Shown here piece by piece: positions 36,277 through 44,482 of a DNA stretch of 64,000 nt. The position numbers were made by a program, and so were the translations under genes. Source of the DNA: Amycolatopsis japonica. Its GTDB lineage: Bacteria; Actinomycetota; Actinomycetes; Mycobacteriales; Pseudonocardiaceae. The notes beneath the pieces were generated by a model. It worked only from the letters and a program-made list of their open reading frames with translations. It was not told the DNA's origin and ran no database searches. Position 1 is the first letter of the stretch. Each line of letters starts with the position of its first letter. The DNA is taken from NCBI RefSeq assembly GCF_000732925.1, contig NZ_CP008953.1:806001-870000 (forward strand), in the 5' to 3' direction.

Positions 36277-36987
36277 ATGTACGCCCCGAACCCGCCATCG
36301 CCCGTACCCACGGCCCATCCGGTTCCGCGTCCCACGAAGTTCGCGGGACTCGCTTGGACCGCGCTCATTCTCGGCATCGTCGGTGTCGTCGGCTCTCCGA
36401 TCATCTTCTTCAACAACCTCACGGCCGTGGTCGCCGGTGTCGGGTTCGTCCTCGGCGTGATCGCGCTCTTCGGCTCGAAGAAGATCCTCGCCGCCATCGG
36501 CGTTGTCTTGTGTGTGCTGGCCGTCGTCTTCACAGTCATCGCCCAGGGAGCGGCGGTGAAGGAACTGAACGAAAAGCTCGGTCTGCCCGAATCGGACAAG
36601 AAGGCCAGCGGCCAGATGTACGCCGTGGGAGAAACCCATCGAGGCACTGCCGTGGACATCACCGTCTCGGACCCGAAGGCTTTCACCACCGGTGAATACG
36701 CCGCTCCGGCTCAGAATGCGAAGGCGACGAGCTATCAGGTGACGGTCGTCAACCACTCGGACAAGCCGTGGTCCGCGGCGATGCTGCTCGTTCAAGCCAC
36801 CATGGGCAACACCAGCGCCGAGCAGGTCTTCGACACCAACGCCGGCCTCGGCGGGACACCGAGCCAGGACATCCTGCCGGGCAAGGAACTCACGTTCAGG
36901 GTCGGGTTCGTCGACGCACCGGGAGACGTGACGATCCAGGTCGGCGCCGTGACGGATGACAAGGTGTATTTCGTCCAGAAGCGCTGA
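36277..36987 (+). CDS. DUF4190/DUF4352-like membrane-anchored protein
   Basis: About 236 residues. A proline-rich start, two transmembrane helices (residues 25-95) as in DUF4190 proteins, then an external beta-rich domain (AVDITVSDPKAF, TSYQVTVVNHSDKPW, VFDTNAGLGGTPSQDILPG) resembling DUF4352. Function unknown, probably a cell-surface immunoglobulin-like module. ATG 36277 is preferred since GGAG sits nine bases upstream; ATG 36268 is alternative. The leader gap 36111-36276 shows no other gene. Confidence 0.7.
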   Translation: MYAPNPPSPVPTAHPVPRPTKFAGLAWTALILGIVGVVGSPIIFFNNLTAVVAGVGFVLGVIALFGSKKILAAIGVVLCVLAVVFTVIAQGAAVKELNEKLGLPESDKKASGQMYAVGETHRGTAVDITVSDPKAFTTGEYAAPAQNAKATSYQVTVVNHSDKPWSAAMLLVQATMGNTSAEQVFDTNAGLGGTPSQDILPGKELTFRVGFVDAPGDVTIQVGAVTDDKVYFVQKR

Positions 36988-37009
36988 TGCGGGATGGGAA
37001 GATCGAACC

Positions 37010-37846
37010 GTGAATCCCACTTACGTCCTGCTCCACGGTTCCAACAGCGCCTCGTTCACCTGGGGACCGCTGCAACGCGAGCTCGCCCTGCTCGGCCACC
37101 GCACGCTGGCCGTCGACCTTCCCGGACACGGCTTCGCCGCCGGTTTCCACCCCGCTTACCAGGCGCCGCAAGACCTCGAAGCGCTGGCCACGGCGCCGTC
37201 GAGCCAGGCGGGCGCCACCTTGGCCGAGGCCGTCGAGCAGGTGGTGGACGTCGTGCGCAAGGTCGCCGAGCACGGTCCCGTCATCCTGGTCGGGCACAGC
37301 CGCGGTGGGCTGCCGCTCACCGGCGTCGCGAACGCCGTCCCGGAGCTGATCGACCGGATCGTCTACATCTCCGCGTGGTGCTGCGTCGACGCGACGGTGG
37401 GCAAGTACATGCAGGGGCCCGAGTACGCGAGCAGCGCGTTGAACGACGTCGGCGGGGTCGTCGTCGCGAATCCGGCCGAACTCGGCGCGCTCCGGATGAA
37501 CTGGCGCACCGCCGATCCCGCGCTGCTGGCCGCGTTGAAGACCGCGATGATCGAGGACGGCACCGACCAGGAATTCTTCGCCTACCTCAACACTCTCGAA
37601 CCGGACGAGAGCCTCGACGCCGGGACCGAACTCGCCGACGCCGCCACTTGGGGCCGGATCCCGCGCACCTACATCAGGCTCACCGAAGACCGGTCGATGC
37701 CGCTCGCGCTGCAGGACCGTTTCATCAAGGAGGCGGACGCGCTCACCCCGGGCAACGCGACGGACGTGCGGTCGCTGACGAGCAGCCACGTCCGTTTCCT
37801 CGTGCATCCGCAGGAGGCCGCCGCCATCCTCGCCGGGCTCGCGTGA
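37010..37846 (+). CDS. Alpha/beta hydrolase
   Basis: A 278-residue alpha/beta hydrolase of the esterase/haloperoxidase-like group. The oxyanion-turn VLLHGSNSASFTW starts the fold, the nucleophile elbow is GHSRGG, and late acid/His blocks are LTEDRSMP and SSHVRFLVHP. No signal peptide. Substrate cannot be told from sequence. GTG 37010 is used because the fold begins immediately; the stop overlaps the next gene by one base (TGATG). Confidence 0.82.
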   Translation: MNPTYVLLHGSNSASFTWGPLQRELALLGHRTLAVDLPGHGFAAGFHPAYQAPQDLEALATAPSSQAGATLAEAVEQVVDVVRKVAEHGPVILVGHSRGGLPLTGVANAVPELIDRIVYISAWCCVDATVGKYMQGPEYASSALNDVGGVVVANPAELGALRMNWRTADPALLAALKTAMIEDGTDQEFFAYLNTLEPDESLDAGTELADAATWGRIPRTYIRLTEDRSMPLALQDRFIKEADALTPGNATDVRSLTSSHVRFLVHPQEAAAILAGLA

Positions 37847-38430
37847 TGACGGACGCGCGGTTCACCAAAGGGCATCTGATCACCTTGCTGATCAGTTCCG
37901 CGATCGGTGTGGGATTCGGTGCCGGATGGTGGTTCTTCGGTGCCTCCTCCGTCGGCGACGGATCGACGCCGCTGGTCGTCGTGGGCATCGTCGCGGTGCT
38001 GGGCTTGGTGGGCTGGCTGGTCCTGACCGCCCGCCGGGGCGCCGGGCTGCCCGCGGGCGGCGGCCGGGAGGAAAGCCCGTTCGGCAAGCAGTACGGGATC
38101 GCCGTGCTGCTCATGCTGGTGGGGATCTTCGCCGGGGCCAGGGTGCTCTCGGCGGTTTTCGACCTTCCCGAAGCCGTGCCCGCCTGGGTGCTCTTCGTGG
38201 TCGGCCTGCACTTCCTGCCGTTCGCGAAATTGTTCGGCTCACGGCGTTTCCTGGTGCTGAGCGCCTTGTTGTGCGCTGTCGCCGTGCTGGCCGCCGTGCT
38301 CGCGATCGCGGGCTGGGCCGCGGCCTGGCAGCTCCTGCCCGGCTTCGGAGGCGCCGTGGTGCTCTGGGGGACCGTCGCCGCCGGGCTGCTCGCGACGGAA
38401 GGTCAGGGAGCGACGAGCCCGGCTTCGTAA
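37846..38430 (+). CDS. Small integral membrane protein
   Basis: A 194-residue protein with about six transmembrane helices and no recognisable motif beyond a hydrophilic central loop (ARRGAGLPAGGGREESPFGKQYG). It is coupled to the hydrolase gene upstream and its last 28 bases overlap the convergent response-regulator gene. No function assigned. Confidence 0.7.
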   Translation: MTDARFTKGHLITLLISSAIGVGFGAGWWFFGASSVGDGSTPLVVVGIVAVLGLVGWLVLTARRGAGLPAGGGREESPFGKQYGIAVLLMLVGIFAGARVLSAVFDLPEAVPAWVLFVVGLHFLPFAKLFGSRRFLVLSALLCAVAVLAAVLAIAGWAAAWQLLPGFGGAVVLWGTVAAGLLATEGQGATSPAS

Positions 38431-39071
38431 GCGAAGATCGTCAGCTGGACCCGGTTGGTCGCGTCGAGTTTCGCGAAGATCCGGGTGATGTGGGTCTTCA
38501 CCGTCGCCTCGCTCAAGTGCAGTTCCACGCCGATTTCGGCGTTGGTCCCGCCTTGAGCGACGGCGGTGACGATCTGCCGCTCGCGTTCGGTCAGGGTGCC
38601 CAGCCCGGCTCGCGCCCGATGACGGCGCGGGCTCGTCCTGGTCGCGACGAAATGCCCGATGAGTTTCCGCGTCGTCCTCGGCGAGAGCATCGCCTCACCC
38701 GCCGCGACCACGCGCACCGCGTCGATGATCTCCTGGGGCGAGCCCTCCTTCAGCAGGAATCCGCTGGCGCCCGCGCCGAGCGCGTCGAAGACGTATTCGT
38801 CGAGGTCGTAGGTGGTGAGCACGAGAACCTTCGGCGGATTGGGCAGCGCGGTGACCGCGGCGGTCGCGGTGAGGCCGTTCATCCGCCGCATCCTGATGTC
38901 CATCAGCACGACGTCGGGCGCGTGCATGGACACCTTCGGCACGGCTTCGTCCCCGTCGCCCGCTTCCGCGACGACCTCGATGTCGCCCGTGCTGGACAGG
39001 ATCATCGACAAACCGGTTCGCACGAGCGGGTCGTCGTCGACGAGCAGCACTCGCAGTGGGCGCTGGTTCAC
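38403..39071 (-). CDS. Two-component response regulator, LuxR/NarL type
   Basis: A 222-residue regulator. The receiver (VLLVDDDPLVRTGLSMIL, with phospho-Asp in DVVLMDIRMRRMNG) occupies residues 1-120; the LuxR HTH is residues 150-215 (LTERERQIVTAVAQGGTNAEIGVEL, then HLSEATVKTHITRIFAKL). It is paired with the histidine kinase gene directly upstream on the same strand, 9 bases away. The neighbouring TACGACTTTCGTCGTA palindrome is a candidate target. Confidence 0.92.
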   Translation of the reverse strand: MNQRPLRVLLVDDDPLVRTGLSMILSSTGDIEVVAEAGDGDEAVPKVSMHAPDVVLMDIRMRRMNGLTATAAVTALPNPPKVLVLTTYDLDEYVFDALGAGASGFLLKEGSPQEIIDAVRVVAAGEAMLSPRTTRKLIGHFVATRTSPRRHRARAGLGTLTERERQIVTAVAQGGTNAEIGVELHLSEATVKTHITRIFAKLDATNRVQLTIFAYEAGLVAP

Positions 39072-39080
39072 CCGGACAGG

Positions 39081-40280
39081 TTAGTGGTGTCCCCACGGTA
39101 GCCAAGCCCGGACGGCGAATGTGCGCTCTTCGGTGGGGCCCGCGCTGACGTTCCCGCCGATCAGCGTGACACGCTCACCGATCCCGGCCAGTCCGGCGCC
39201 CGCGCCCGGCGGCTTTCCCGCCGCGGCGATCGCGGGCAGCGGATTGACGACCTCGACGGTGAGCCCGTTCCCGGGCCCGCCGCGAACCGAAACGTCGGCC
39301 GTCGCGCCCGGAGCGTGTTTCAGGATGTTGGTCATCGACTCCTGCACGATCCGGTACGCGGTCGTGCCGAGCAAGGCCGGCGCGCCGCCCGCGTCGTCGA
39401 GCAGGATCGTCACGTTGACCCCCAAACCGGCCCGGCGGGCATTGGCGACGAGTTCGGGGATGTCCGCCAGCGTCGGCTGCGGCGGCTCCGGATGGATTCC
39501 GTTCTCGCTGTTTTCGCCGAAACCCTGGCCATCACGGAGGACCCCGATGACCTGCCGCAGATCTTCGAGCGACTGGCGCGCGGTCGTGCGGACGGTCTTC
39601 GCCGCCTCCGTCGTCGCGGGCCCCTTGCTGACTTCGAGCGCACCGGCTTGCAAGGACAGCAGCGAGAGCCGATGCCCGAGGACGTCGTGCATCTCGCGCG
39701 CGATCCGGGTGCGTTCCGCGCGGCGGGTCATTTCGGCGCGGAGTTCTTCTTCCTTGGCCTCACGGATCGCGAGCGTGTCCTGCATCCCGCGGACGACTCC
39801 GACGGTGAGCGGCACGGCCGTCATCACGACGGCGACCGTCAACGTCCCCATCAGCTGCACGGCGGAGAACTGCTTGCCGACGATCTGCCCCGCGACGGTC
39901 ACGTCGGGATGGCGGTTGGCGTCGCCGAACAACGCCCACGCGGTCGCGACGTAGACCAGGACGGACCCGCTCCACAGGACGCGGTCGCGGCGGCGCGCGG
40001 CCAAGGCGGCGAGGGCGACCAACGCGGCCAGCGCGTCGGACCGGAAACAGAGCGGCGGCACCAAGGCGATACCGAGGACGAGTTCCGGCCATTTGTGCCG
40101 CCAGCAGAGCATGACCGCGGCCGCGATCCCGGTGAGGAAACCGAGCGTGGACCACCACGTCGGGTCGAAGGATTGCGTCGCCGGAAGGTAACCCTGGGCG
40201 CTGAAGACGAAAATGCTGCTGATCACGCACGCCGCGACCGCCACGACGGTGAGCACCACACCGAGCACACGCCTTGCCAT
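39081..40280 (-). CDS. Two-component sensor histidine kinase (HisKA_3 type)
   Basis: A 399-residue kinase. About five transmembrane helices form the N-terminal sensor (residues 1-175), then the phospho-acceptor helix REMHDVLGHRLSLLSLQAG (His of IAREMHD) and an ATPase domain with N box RIVQESMTNILKHAPGA and G box GAGAGLAGIGERV. There is no obvious extracellular sensor domain, so it may sense the membrane. It is divergent from the MmpS-like gene across the palindrome at 40349. Confidence 0.92.
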   Translation of the reverse strand: MARRVLGVVLTVVAVAACVISSIFVFSAQGYLPATQSFDPTWWSTLGFLTGIAAAVMLCWRHKWPELVLGIALVPPLCFRSDALAALVALAALAARRRDRVLWSGSVLVYVATAWALFGDANRHPDVTVAGQIVGKQFSAVQLMGTLTVAVVMTAVPLTVGVVRGMQDTLAIREAKEEELRAEMTRRAERTRIAREMHDVLGHRLSLLSLQAGALEVSKGPATTEAAKTVRTTARQSLEDLRQVIGVLRDGQGFGENSENGIHPEPPQPTLADIPELVANARRAGLGVNVTILLDDAGGAPALLGTTAYRIVQESMTNILKHAPGATADVSVRGGPGNGLTVEVVNPLPAIAAAGKPPGAGAGLAGIGERVTLIGGNVSAGPTEERTFAVRAWLPWGHH

Positions 40281-40348
40281 GCGCTGAGCGTACGCAAACC
40301 CGCTTGGCCGGAGGCATCAGCGGAAGCGGTCCTTCACGGCGCGTGGAT

Positions 40349-40364
40349 TACGACTTTCGTCGTA
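40349..40364. promoter_or_regulatory. Palindrome TACGAC-TTTC-GTCGTA, candidate LuxR-type operator
   Basis: A perfect 6-bp-arm dyad of the style bound by NarL/LuxR response regulators, 69 bp upstream of the histidine kinase start and about 90 bp upstream of the MmpS-like gene. It fits regulation of both by the adjacent two-component pair. Confidence 0.55.
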
Positions 40365-40453
40365 CCGGGTTCGCGCGCCGAGGACGACGCGGACACCTCG
40401 CGATCGCTGGTTGTATGCCGCCTCGTTCATCCCTTTGGAAAGGAAAATCCCCC

Positions 40454-41056
40454 GTGACCCAGCAAACCCCCTACACGCCGGCCCCGCAAGCCCCCGCCAG
40501 CCCGATGCCGCCCCGCAACGGCATCGGCGTCACGGGCTTCGTCCTCGGCCTGGTGGGGCTGGTCTTCTCCCCGATCCCGTTCGTCGGCGTCATCGCCTGG
40601 CCGCTGGTGATCCTCGGCCTGATCTTCTCGATCATCGGGCTGATCCGCGTCAAGAACGGGAAAGCCTCCAACAAGGGGCTCTCCATCACCGGTATCGCCT
40701 TGTCCGCGCTCGGCCTCGTGGTCTGCGTGGTGTGGATCTTCGTGTTCAACGCGGCGGTCGACGAGGTCAACAACGAAATCAACCGCACCGCGAAGGTGTC
40801 CTACGAGATCACCGGCGACGCCACGAACGTCGAGGTCATCTACGGCGAGGTCCTCAACCCCGTCACGGAGACCGTCCCGGCGCTGCCGTGGAACAAGGAA
40901 GTCGAGAACAAGGGCGTCTACAAGGGCGGGACGCTCACCGTCACGACCGGCGAGACCGGTGGATCCGTCACCTGCAAGATCACCGTCGACGGCGCGGTGG
41001 TTTCCACCAAGACCGCTTCCGGCGAATTCGCGATGGCCGCCTGCACCGGAGTGTGA
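40454..41056 (+). CDS. MmpS-like / DUF4190 membrane protein
   Basis: A 200-residue protein. A Pro/Gln-rich start and two to three transmembrane helices (residues 25-100) precede an external domain resembling MmpS: VSYEITGDATNVEVIYGEV, LPWNKEV and a disulfide-like pair in SVTCKITVDG and AACTGV. MmpS proteins assist MmpL lipid exporters in mycobacteria, but no MmpL gene is here. GTG 40454 follows aaaggaaaa. It is divergent from the two-component system and may be its target. Confidence 0.75.
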   Translation: MTQQTPYTPAPQAPASPMPPRNGIGVTGFVLGLVGLVFSPIPFVGVIAWPLVILGLIFSIIGLIRVKNGKASNKGLSITGIALSALGLVVCVVWIFVFNAAVDEVNNEINRTAKVSYEITGDATNVEVIYGEVLNPVTETVPALPWNKEVENKGVYKGGTLTVTTGETGGSVTCKITVDGAVVSTKTASGEFAMAACTGV

Positions 41057-41065
41057 CGGTCGGAC

Positions 41066-41114
41066 CGTGAAAGGCCTCCTTCGCCATTCTCGGGGTGGCG
41101 GGGAGGCCTTCGCG
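41066..41114. repeat. Degenerate GTGAAGGCCTCCTT-type inverted repeat
   Basis: CGTGAAAGGCCTCC and GGAGGCCTTCGCG pair with a bulge, and inner GCCA/TGGC also pair. It starts nine bases after the MmpS-like gene stop. A partly decayed member of the family seen at 757, 33605 and 61541. Confidence 0.65.
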
Positions 41115-41133
41115 TTTCCGGCATGATGCGGTC

Positions 41134-42261
41134 ATGACCGAGCCCGTCCATCCGTTCGCCCCACCCGCCGACGAACGTCACTGGATCGAAACCGTCACCG
41201 AACTGGCGAAGGACTTCGCCGCGAGCGCCGCCGAGTTCGACGAAACGGCCGAGCTTCCCATCGACAACCTCCGTGCCTTGCACGCGACCGGACTCGACGG
41301 GGCGACCTTGCCCGCGGAGTTCGGCGGTGAGGACCTCAGTTATCGGACCTACGGCGAGATCGTCCGGATCCTCAGCGCGGCCTGTTCTTCGACGGCGTGT
41401 ATCTGGGTGATGCACATCGGCGCCGCCGTCGGGCTCGCCCAGTTGTCCGCCCCCGATGTGGGTCGCTTCTACGCCGACGAGCTGATCGGCGGCAAGCGCT
41501 TCGCCAACGCGCTGTCGGAACCGAGCAGCGGCAACATGTTCCTGATGCCGCAACAGGTCGCCGAGCCCGTCGACGGCGGGTACCGGCTCACCGGTGCCAA
41601 GCGATTCGTCTCCGGTTGCGAGGTCGCCGACCACTTCCTGGTCAACGCGCTCGTCGGCGGCGTGCCCACGTTCTTCGGCGTGGCGCCGGACGACACGATG
41701 ACCTTCGTGCCCATCTGGGACACGATGGGTTTGCGCGCCAGCCGAAGCCAGCTCGTCTCGTTCGAAGGCACCGTCCTGCGGGAGGACCGCCGGTGCCCGC
41801 CACCGACCGTGCAGCGGCCGAACCACATCGCGGCCGGCCTCGCCTTCCTGTCACTGGGGATCGCCGACGCGGCGGAGCAGGCGCTGATCTCGCACGCCCG
41901 GAGCCGCGTCATCCCGGCGACCGGGGAGCCGCTCGCCGAAATGCAATGGCTGCAGTTCGAAGTCGCGGACGTTCACGCCCGTCTCGAAGCGTCGCTCATG
42001 TACGCCCGGAACATGGCGTGGCTGGCGGATCAGAACTCGCCGGAGTTCCTGCCCACGACCATGACGGCGAAGGTGCTCGCGAACGACATCGCCCGCGACG
42101 TCGCCCAAGTCGCGCTGAAAGCGGGCGGAGGTTCGGGCTTCCTGCGCACTTCGCCGATCCAGCGGCTGTTCCGGGACGCGCAGGCGGGCGGGCTGATGGC
42201 CTATTCGGCCGAAGTCAGCAAGGACCGGATCGGGAAGACCGTGCTTCTGCCGCAGGACTGA
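41134..42261 (+). CDS. Acyl-CoA dehydrogenase family protein
   Basis: A 375-residue FAD-dependent enzyme. The N-terminal helical domain (LPAEFGGEDLSYRTYGEIV), the middle beta domain (GGKRFANALSEPSSG, YRLTGAKRFVSG) and the C-terminal four-helix domain are present. The closing region differs from true CoA dehydrogenases, and the protein may belong to the monooxygenase-like (DszC/HpaB-like) branch. No CoA-ligase or partner reductase is adjacent. ATG 41134 is used. It ends ten bases before a bidirectional hairpin. Confidence 0.82.
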   Translation: MTEPVHPFAPPADERHWIETVTELAKDFAASAAEFDETAELPIDNLRALHATGLDGATLPAEFGGEDLSYRTYGEIVRILSAACSSTACIWVMHIGAAVGLAQLSAPDVGRFYADELIGGKRFANALSEPSSGNMFLMPQQVAEPVDGGYRLTGAKRFVSGCEVADHFLVNALVGGVPTFFGVAPDDTMTFVPIWDTMGLRASRSQLVSFEGTVLREDRRCPPPTVQRPNHIAAGLAFLSLGIADAAEQALISHARSRVIPATGEPLAEMQWLQFEVADVHARLEASLMYARNMAWLADQNSPEFLPTTMTAKVLANDIARDVAQVALKAGGGSGFLRTSPIQRLFRDAQAGGLMAYSAEVSKDRIGKTVLLPQD

Positions 42262-42270
42262 CCTCGGATG

Positions 42271-42300
42271 GCCGGCCGGGTGACGTCAAGCCCGGCCGGT
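42271..42300. terminator. Bidirectional hairpin GCCGGCCGGG/CCCGGCCGG
   Basis: CCGGCCGGG at 42272-42280 pairs exactly with 42291-42299 across a 10-nt loop. It sits between the convergent acyl-CoA dehydrogenase and the leftward merR-micropeptide unit, and can end both transcripts. Confidence 0.7.
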
Positions 42301-42314
42301 CCCGCCGGAGCGGG

Positions 42315-42368
42315 TCAGCAGCAGCCGCTGCCGCAGCAGTCGCAATCGCACCAGTCGTCGTTCCGCAT
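42315..42368 (-). CDS. Cysteine-rich micropeptide downstream of MerR (17 residues)
   Basis: The reading frame MRNDDWCDCDCCGSGCC encodes six cysteines in its last eleven residues. A full eight-base Shine-Dalgarno match (AGGAGGTG on this strand, 42383-42376) lies seven bases before the ATG, inside the end of merR. An ATG two codons earlier (42374) overlaps the merR stop as ATGA. The gene is the last before the hairpin at 42271. Because MerR upstream is of the heavy-metal type, the peptide may bind metal like a tiny metallothionein. No homolog is known to me; expression is unproved. Confidence 0.6.
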   Translation of the reverse strand: MRNDDWCDCDCCGSGCC

Positions 42369-42370
42369 GG

Positions 42371-42817
42371 TCATCCACCTCCTCCCTCGGGTCCGCATTC
42401 GGGCGGGCACCAGGCGCCGGGAAGCGGATCGGCGCATTCGTCGCCGGACATCCCGGACAGCAGGGAAGTGAGCTCGGCGCGCAGCTCGCCGAGGCGCGCC
42501 ATCTCCGCTTCGATTTCGGCGAGATGGCGTTCCAGCATGGTTTCGGCGGGTTCGCACGGGCACACCCCGGTGTCGCGCACGCTCAGCAGGTCACCGATCT
42601 CCGTCAGCGTCAGCCCGAGCCGCTGGGTGCCGCGGATGAACCGCAGCCTGTCGATGACGTCCTCGTCGTAGCGCCGGTGTGCCCCGGTCGTCCGCGCGGG
42701 CGCGGGCAGAAGACCGATGCGCTCGTAGTAGCGCACGGTGTCCGGCCGGACTCCGGCGCGAGAGGTCACTTGGGACATGGTCAACGCCGTCAGCGCCTTC
42801 GCCGCTTCGGTTCGCAT
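42371..42817 (-). CDS. MerR-family heavy-metal-responsive regulator
   Basis: A 148-residue regulator. The N-terminal MerR HTH (SQVTSRAGVRPDTVRYYERIGLLPAPART) is followed by a dimerisation helix and a metal-site motif CPCEPAETMLERHLAE, with further cysteines in ECADPL and AWCPPECGP near the end, as in CadR/PbrR/ZntR-like proteins. ATG 42817 coincides with the predicted transcription start (leaderless). Target metal unknown. Co-transcribed with the Cys-rich micropeptide gene. Confidence 0.87.
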   Translation of the reverse strand: MRTEAAKALTALTMSQVTSRAGVRPDTVRYYERIGLLPAPARTTGAHRRYDEDVIDRLRFIRGTQRLGLTLTEIGDLLSVRDTGVCPCEPAETMLERHLAEIEAEMARLGELRAELTSLLSGMSGDECADPLPGAWCPPECGPEGGGG

Positions 42818-42823
42818 GATCCG

Positions 42824-42855
42824 AGGGTAGAACCTGGACCCGGCTCCAGAATCAA
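42824..42855 (-). promoter_or_regulatory. MerR-type promoter-operator with 20-bp spacer
   Basis: Read on the minus strand: -35 TTGATT (42855-42850), -10 TACCCT (42829-42824), spacer of 20 bp carrying the dyad CTGGA-N6-TCCAG. Over-long spacers with a dyad between the boxes are the mark of MerR activation. The -10 lies six bases from the merR ATG, so the mRNA is probably leaderless. Confidence 0.7.
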
Positions 42856-42945
42856 GTCCGAATTCGACGGGGCTCACGAAGAGAAGACGACGGCCCGGCG
42901 CGTCCGCATCATTCGAAAGGGTGGAAACGGCGAGAGGACGGCACG

Positions 42946-43743
42946 GTGACTGACTTCCGGTACGTGATCAGGGACCTCACCACGGAGGGCGAACAGGTCG
43001 ATGCCCTGGTGGCCGGCCTGGACGACACGGGGTGGGAGCTGCCGACACCCGCGGCGGGCTGGTCGGTCAAACATCAGATCGCGCATCTCTCCTTCATCTT
43101 CAAGATCGCCGGGTTGTCCGCGAGCGAGCCGCAGAGGTTCGCCGAAGTCATGAAGAGTTCGATGGCGCGCGGTTTCGACGCCGCGGTCAACGCGGCCCTC
43201 GACGACTACCTCGGAGACCCCAACGAGGTCGTGCTCAGCCGCTGGCGTGCCGAACGCGACGCCGGGATCAAGGCGCTCGCCGCGGTCCCGGCGGACCAGG
43301 TCGTCCCGTGGCTGGTCAACCCGCTGCCGCCGGCCATCCTCGCCTGCGCCGGGATGATGGAGCTGTTCGCCCACGGCCAGGACATCGCGGACGCGCTGGG
43401 AGTGCGGCCGGAGCGGACGGACCGGCTCGCGTACCTCGTCGGTTTCGCCGTCCGGGTCCGGGACTTCGGCTACGAGGCCCGGGGCCTGACCCCGCCGGAG
43501 CAGGAGTTCCGGTTCGAGATCACCGCGCCGTCCGGGCAGCTGTGGACGTTCGGGCCCGAGGACTCCCGGCAGCGCGTCACCGGGAGCGCGGAGGACTTCT
43601 GTCTGCTGGTCACGCGGCGCCGTCACCGCGACGACCTCGACGTCCGGGCCGAGGGCGCGCTGGCGGACCATTGGCTCGACATCGCGCAGGCGTACCGCGG
43701 TCCGGCGGGCGAGGGACGCTCACCGGGACAGTTCGGCCGGTGA
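42946..43743 (+). CDS. TIGR03084-family DinB-like metal-binding protein
   Basis: A 265-residue protein of the mycothiol-dependent, DinB/maleylpyruvate-isomerase-like group. The first metal histidine lies in VKHQIAHLSF and the second in MELFAHGQDIADALG. It probably uses mycothiol in a transfer or isomerisation reaction. The GTG start is used; it is divergent from merR. The substrate is not known. Confidence 0.82.
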   Translation: MTDFRYVIRDLTTEGEQVDALVAGLDDTGWELPTPAAGWSVKHQIAHLSFIFKIAGLSASEPQRFAEVMKSSMARGFDAAVNAALDDYLGDPNEVVLSRWRAERDAGIKALAAVPADQVVPWLVNPLPPAILACAGMMELFAHGQDIADALGVRPERTDRLAYLVGFAVRVRDFGYEARGLTPPEQEFRFEITAPSGQLWTFGPEDSRQRVTGSAEDFCLLVTRRRHRDDLDVRAEGALADHWLDIAQAYRGPAGEGRSPGQFGR

Positions 43744-43840
43744 AGATCCCGCCACCTTCGCGGTGATCGGGCATCCTGGAAGTCGCGGTCGGCTCCGCTC
43801 GGTGCGATCGTCGATGGCACACGGGGTCTAGGAGGCGATC

Positions 43841-44482
43841 GTGGCACGGGTGTGGCTGATCCGACATGGCGAAAGCGAATCCAACGCGGGGCTTCCCGGC
43901 GGCGAACCGGGTGCTTCGGCGTTGACCGAACTCGGCAGGCGGCAGGCCGTCGAAATCGCGGATTCGCTGGCCGAACCGCCTCGTTTGATCGTGACGTCGC
44001 CGTTCTTACGGGCGCGGCAGACCGCCGAGCCGACGATGGAGCGGTTCCCCCAGGCGGAACGTGAGGAGTGGCCTGTCCAGGAGTTCACCTTCCTCGGCGA
44101 ACTCCATGGACAGGTCACCACCACCGCCACCCGCAAGCCGTACACGGAGGCCTACTGGTCCCGTGCCGATCCGCACCACGCGGTGAACGGCGCGGAATCG
44201 TTCGCGGCCCTCTTCGGCCGGACCCAGGAATTCCTGGCACGGCTGGGAGAACGGGAACCCGGGCCGATCGCCGTCTTCACGCACGGGCTCTTCATCCGCG
44301 CGGTCATGTGGTCACTGCTGACCGGGACCACCACCCCGGACAGCGCGGCCATGCGCGGATTCCGCACCTTCGCCGACACCTACGTCGTGCCGAACGGCAA
44401 CATCACCGAACTGCGGTACACACCCGGGAAGCGGATTCCGCGCATGGTGGTCCCGCTCGCGTCCCGGTTCGCCGACCTCTAG
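43841..44482 (+). CDS. Histidine phosphatase (phosphoglycerate mutase-like) family protein
   Basis: A 213-residue enzyme with the catalytic RHGESESNAG at residues 7-12 onward and a second histidine in VFTHGLFIRAV. The family removes phosphate from small molecules or proteins. An in-frame TTA codon lies at 44006-44008, suggesting UUA-tRNA control of translation. GTG 43841 follows aggaggcgatc. The 3' end overlaps the convergent P450 gene by four bases. Confidence 0.88.
   Translation: MARVWLIRHGESESNAGLPGGEPGASALTELGRRQAVEIADSLAEPPRLIVTSPFLRARQTAEPTMERFPQAEREEWPVQEFTFLGELHGQVTTTATRKPYTEAYWSRADPHHAVNGAESFAALFGRTQEFLARLGEREPGPIAVFTHGLFIRAVMWSLLTGTTTPDSAAMRGFRTFADTYVVPNGNITELRYTPGKRIPRMVVPLASRFADL

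Noticed and set aside
42268..42471. Plus-strand frame overlapping the micropeptide and merR end
   Set aside because: No start signal or homology; it is the reverse of the merR-micropeptide genes.
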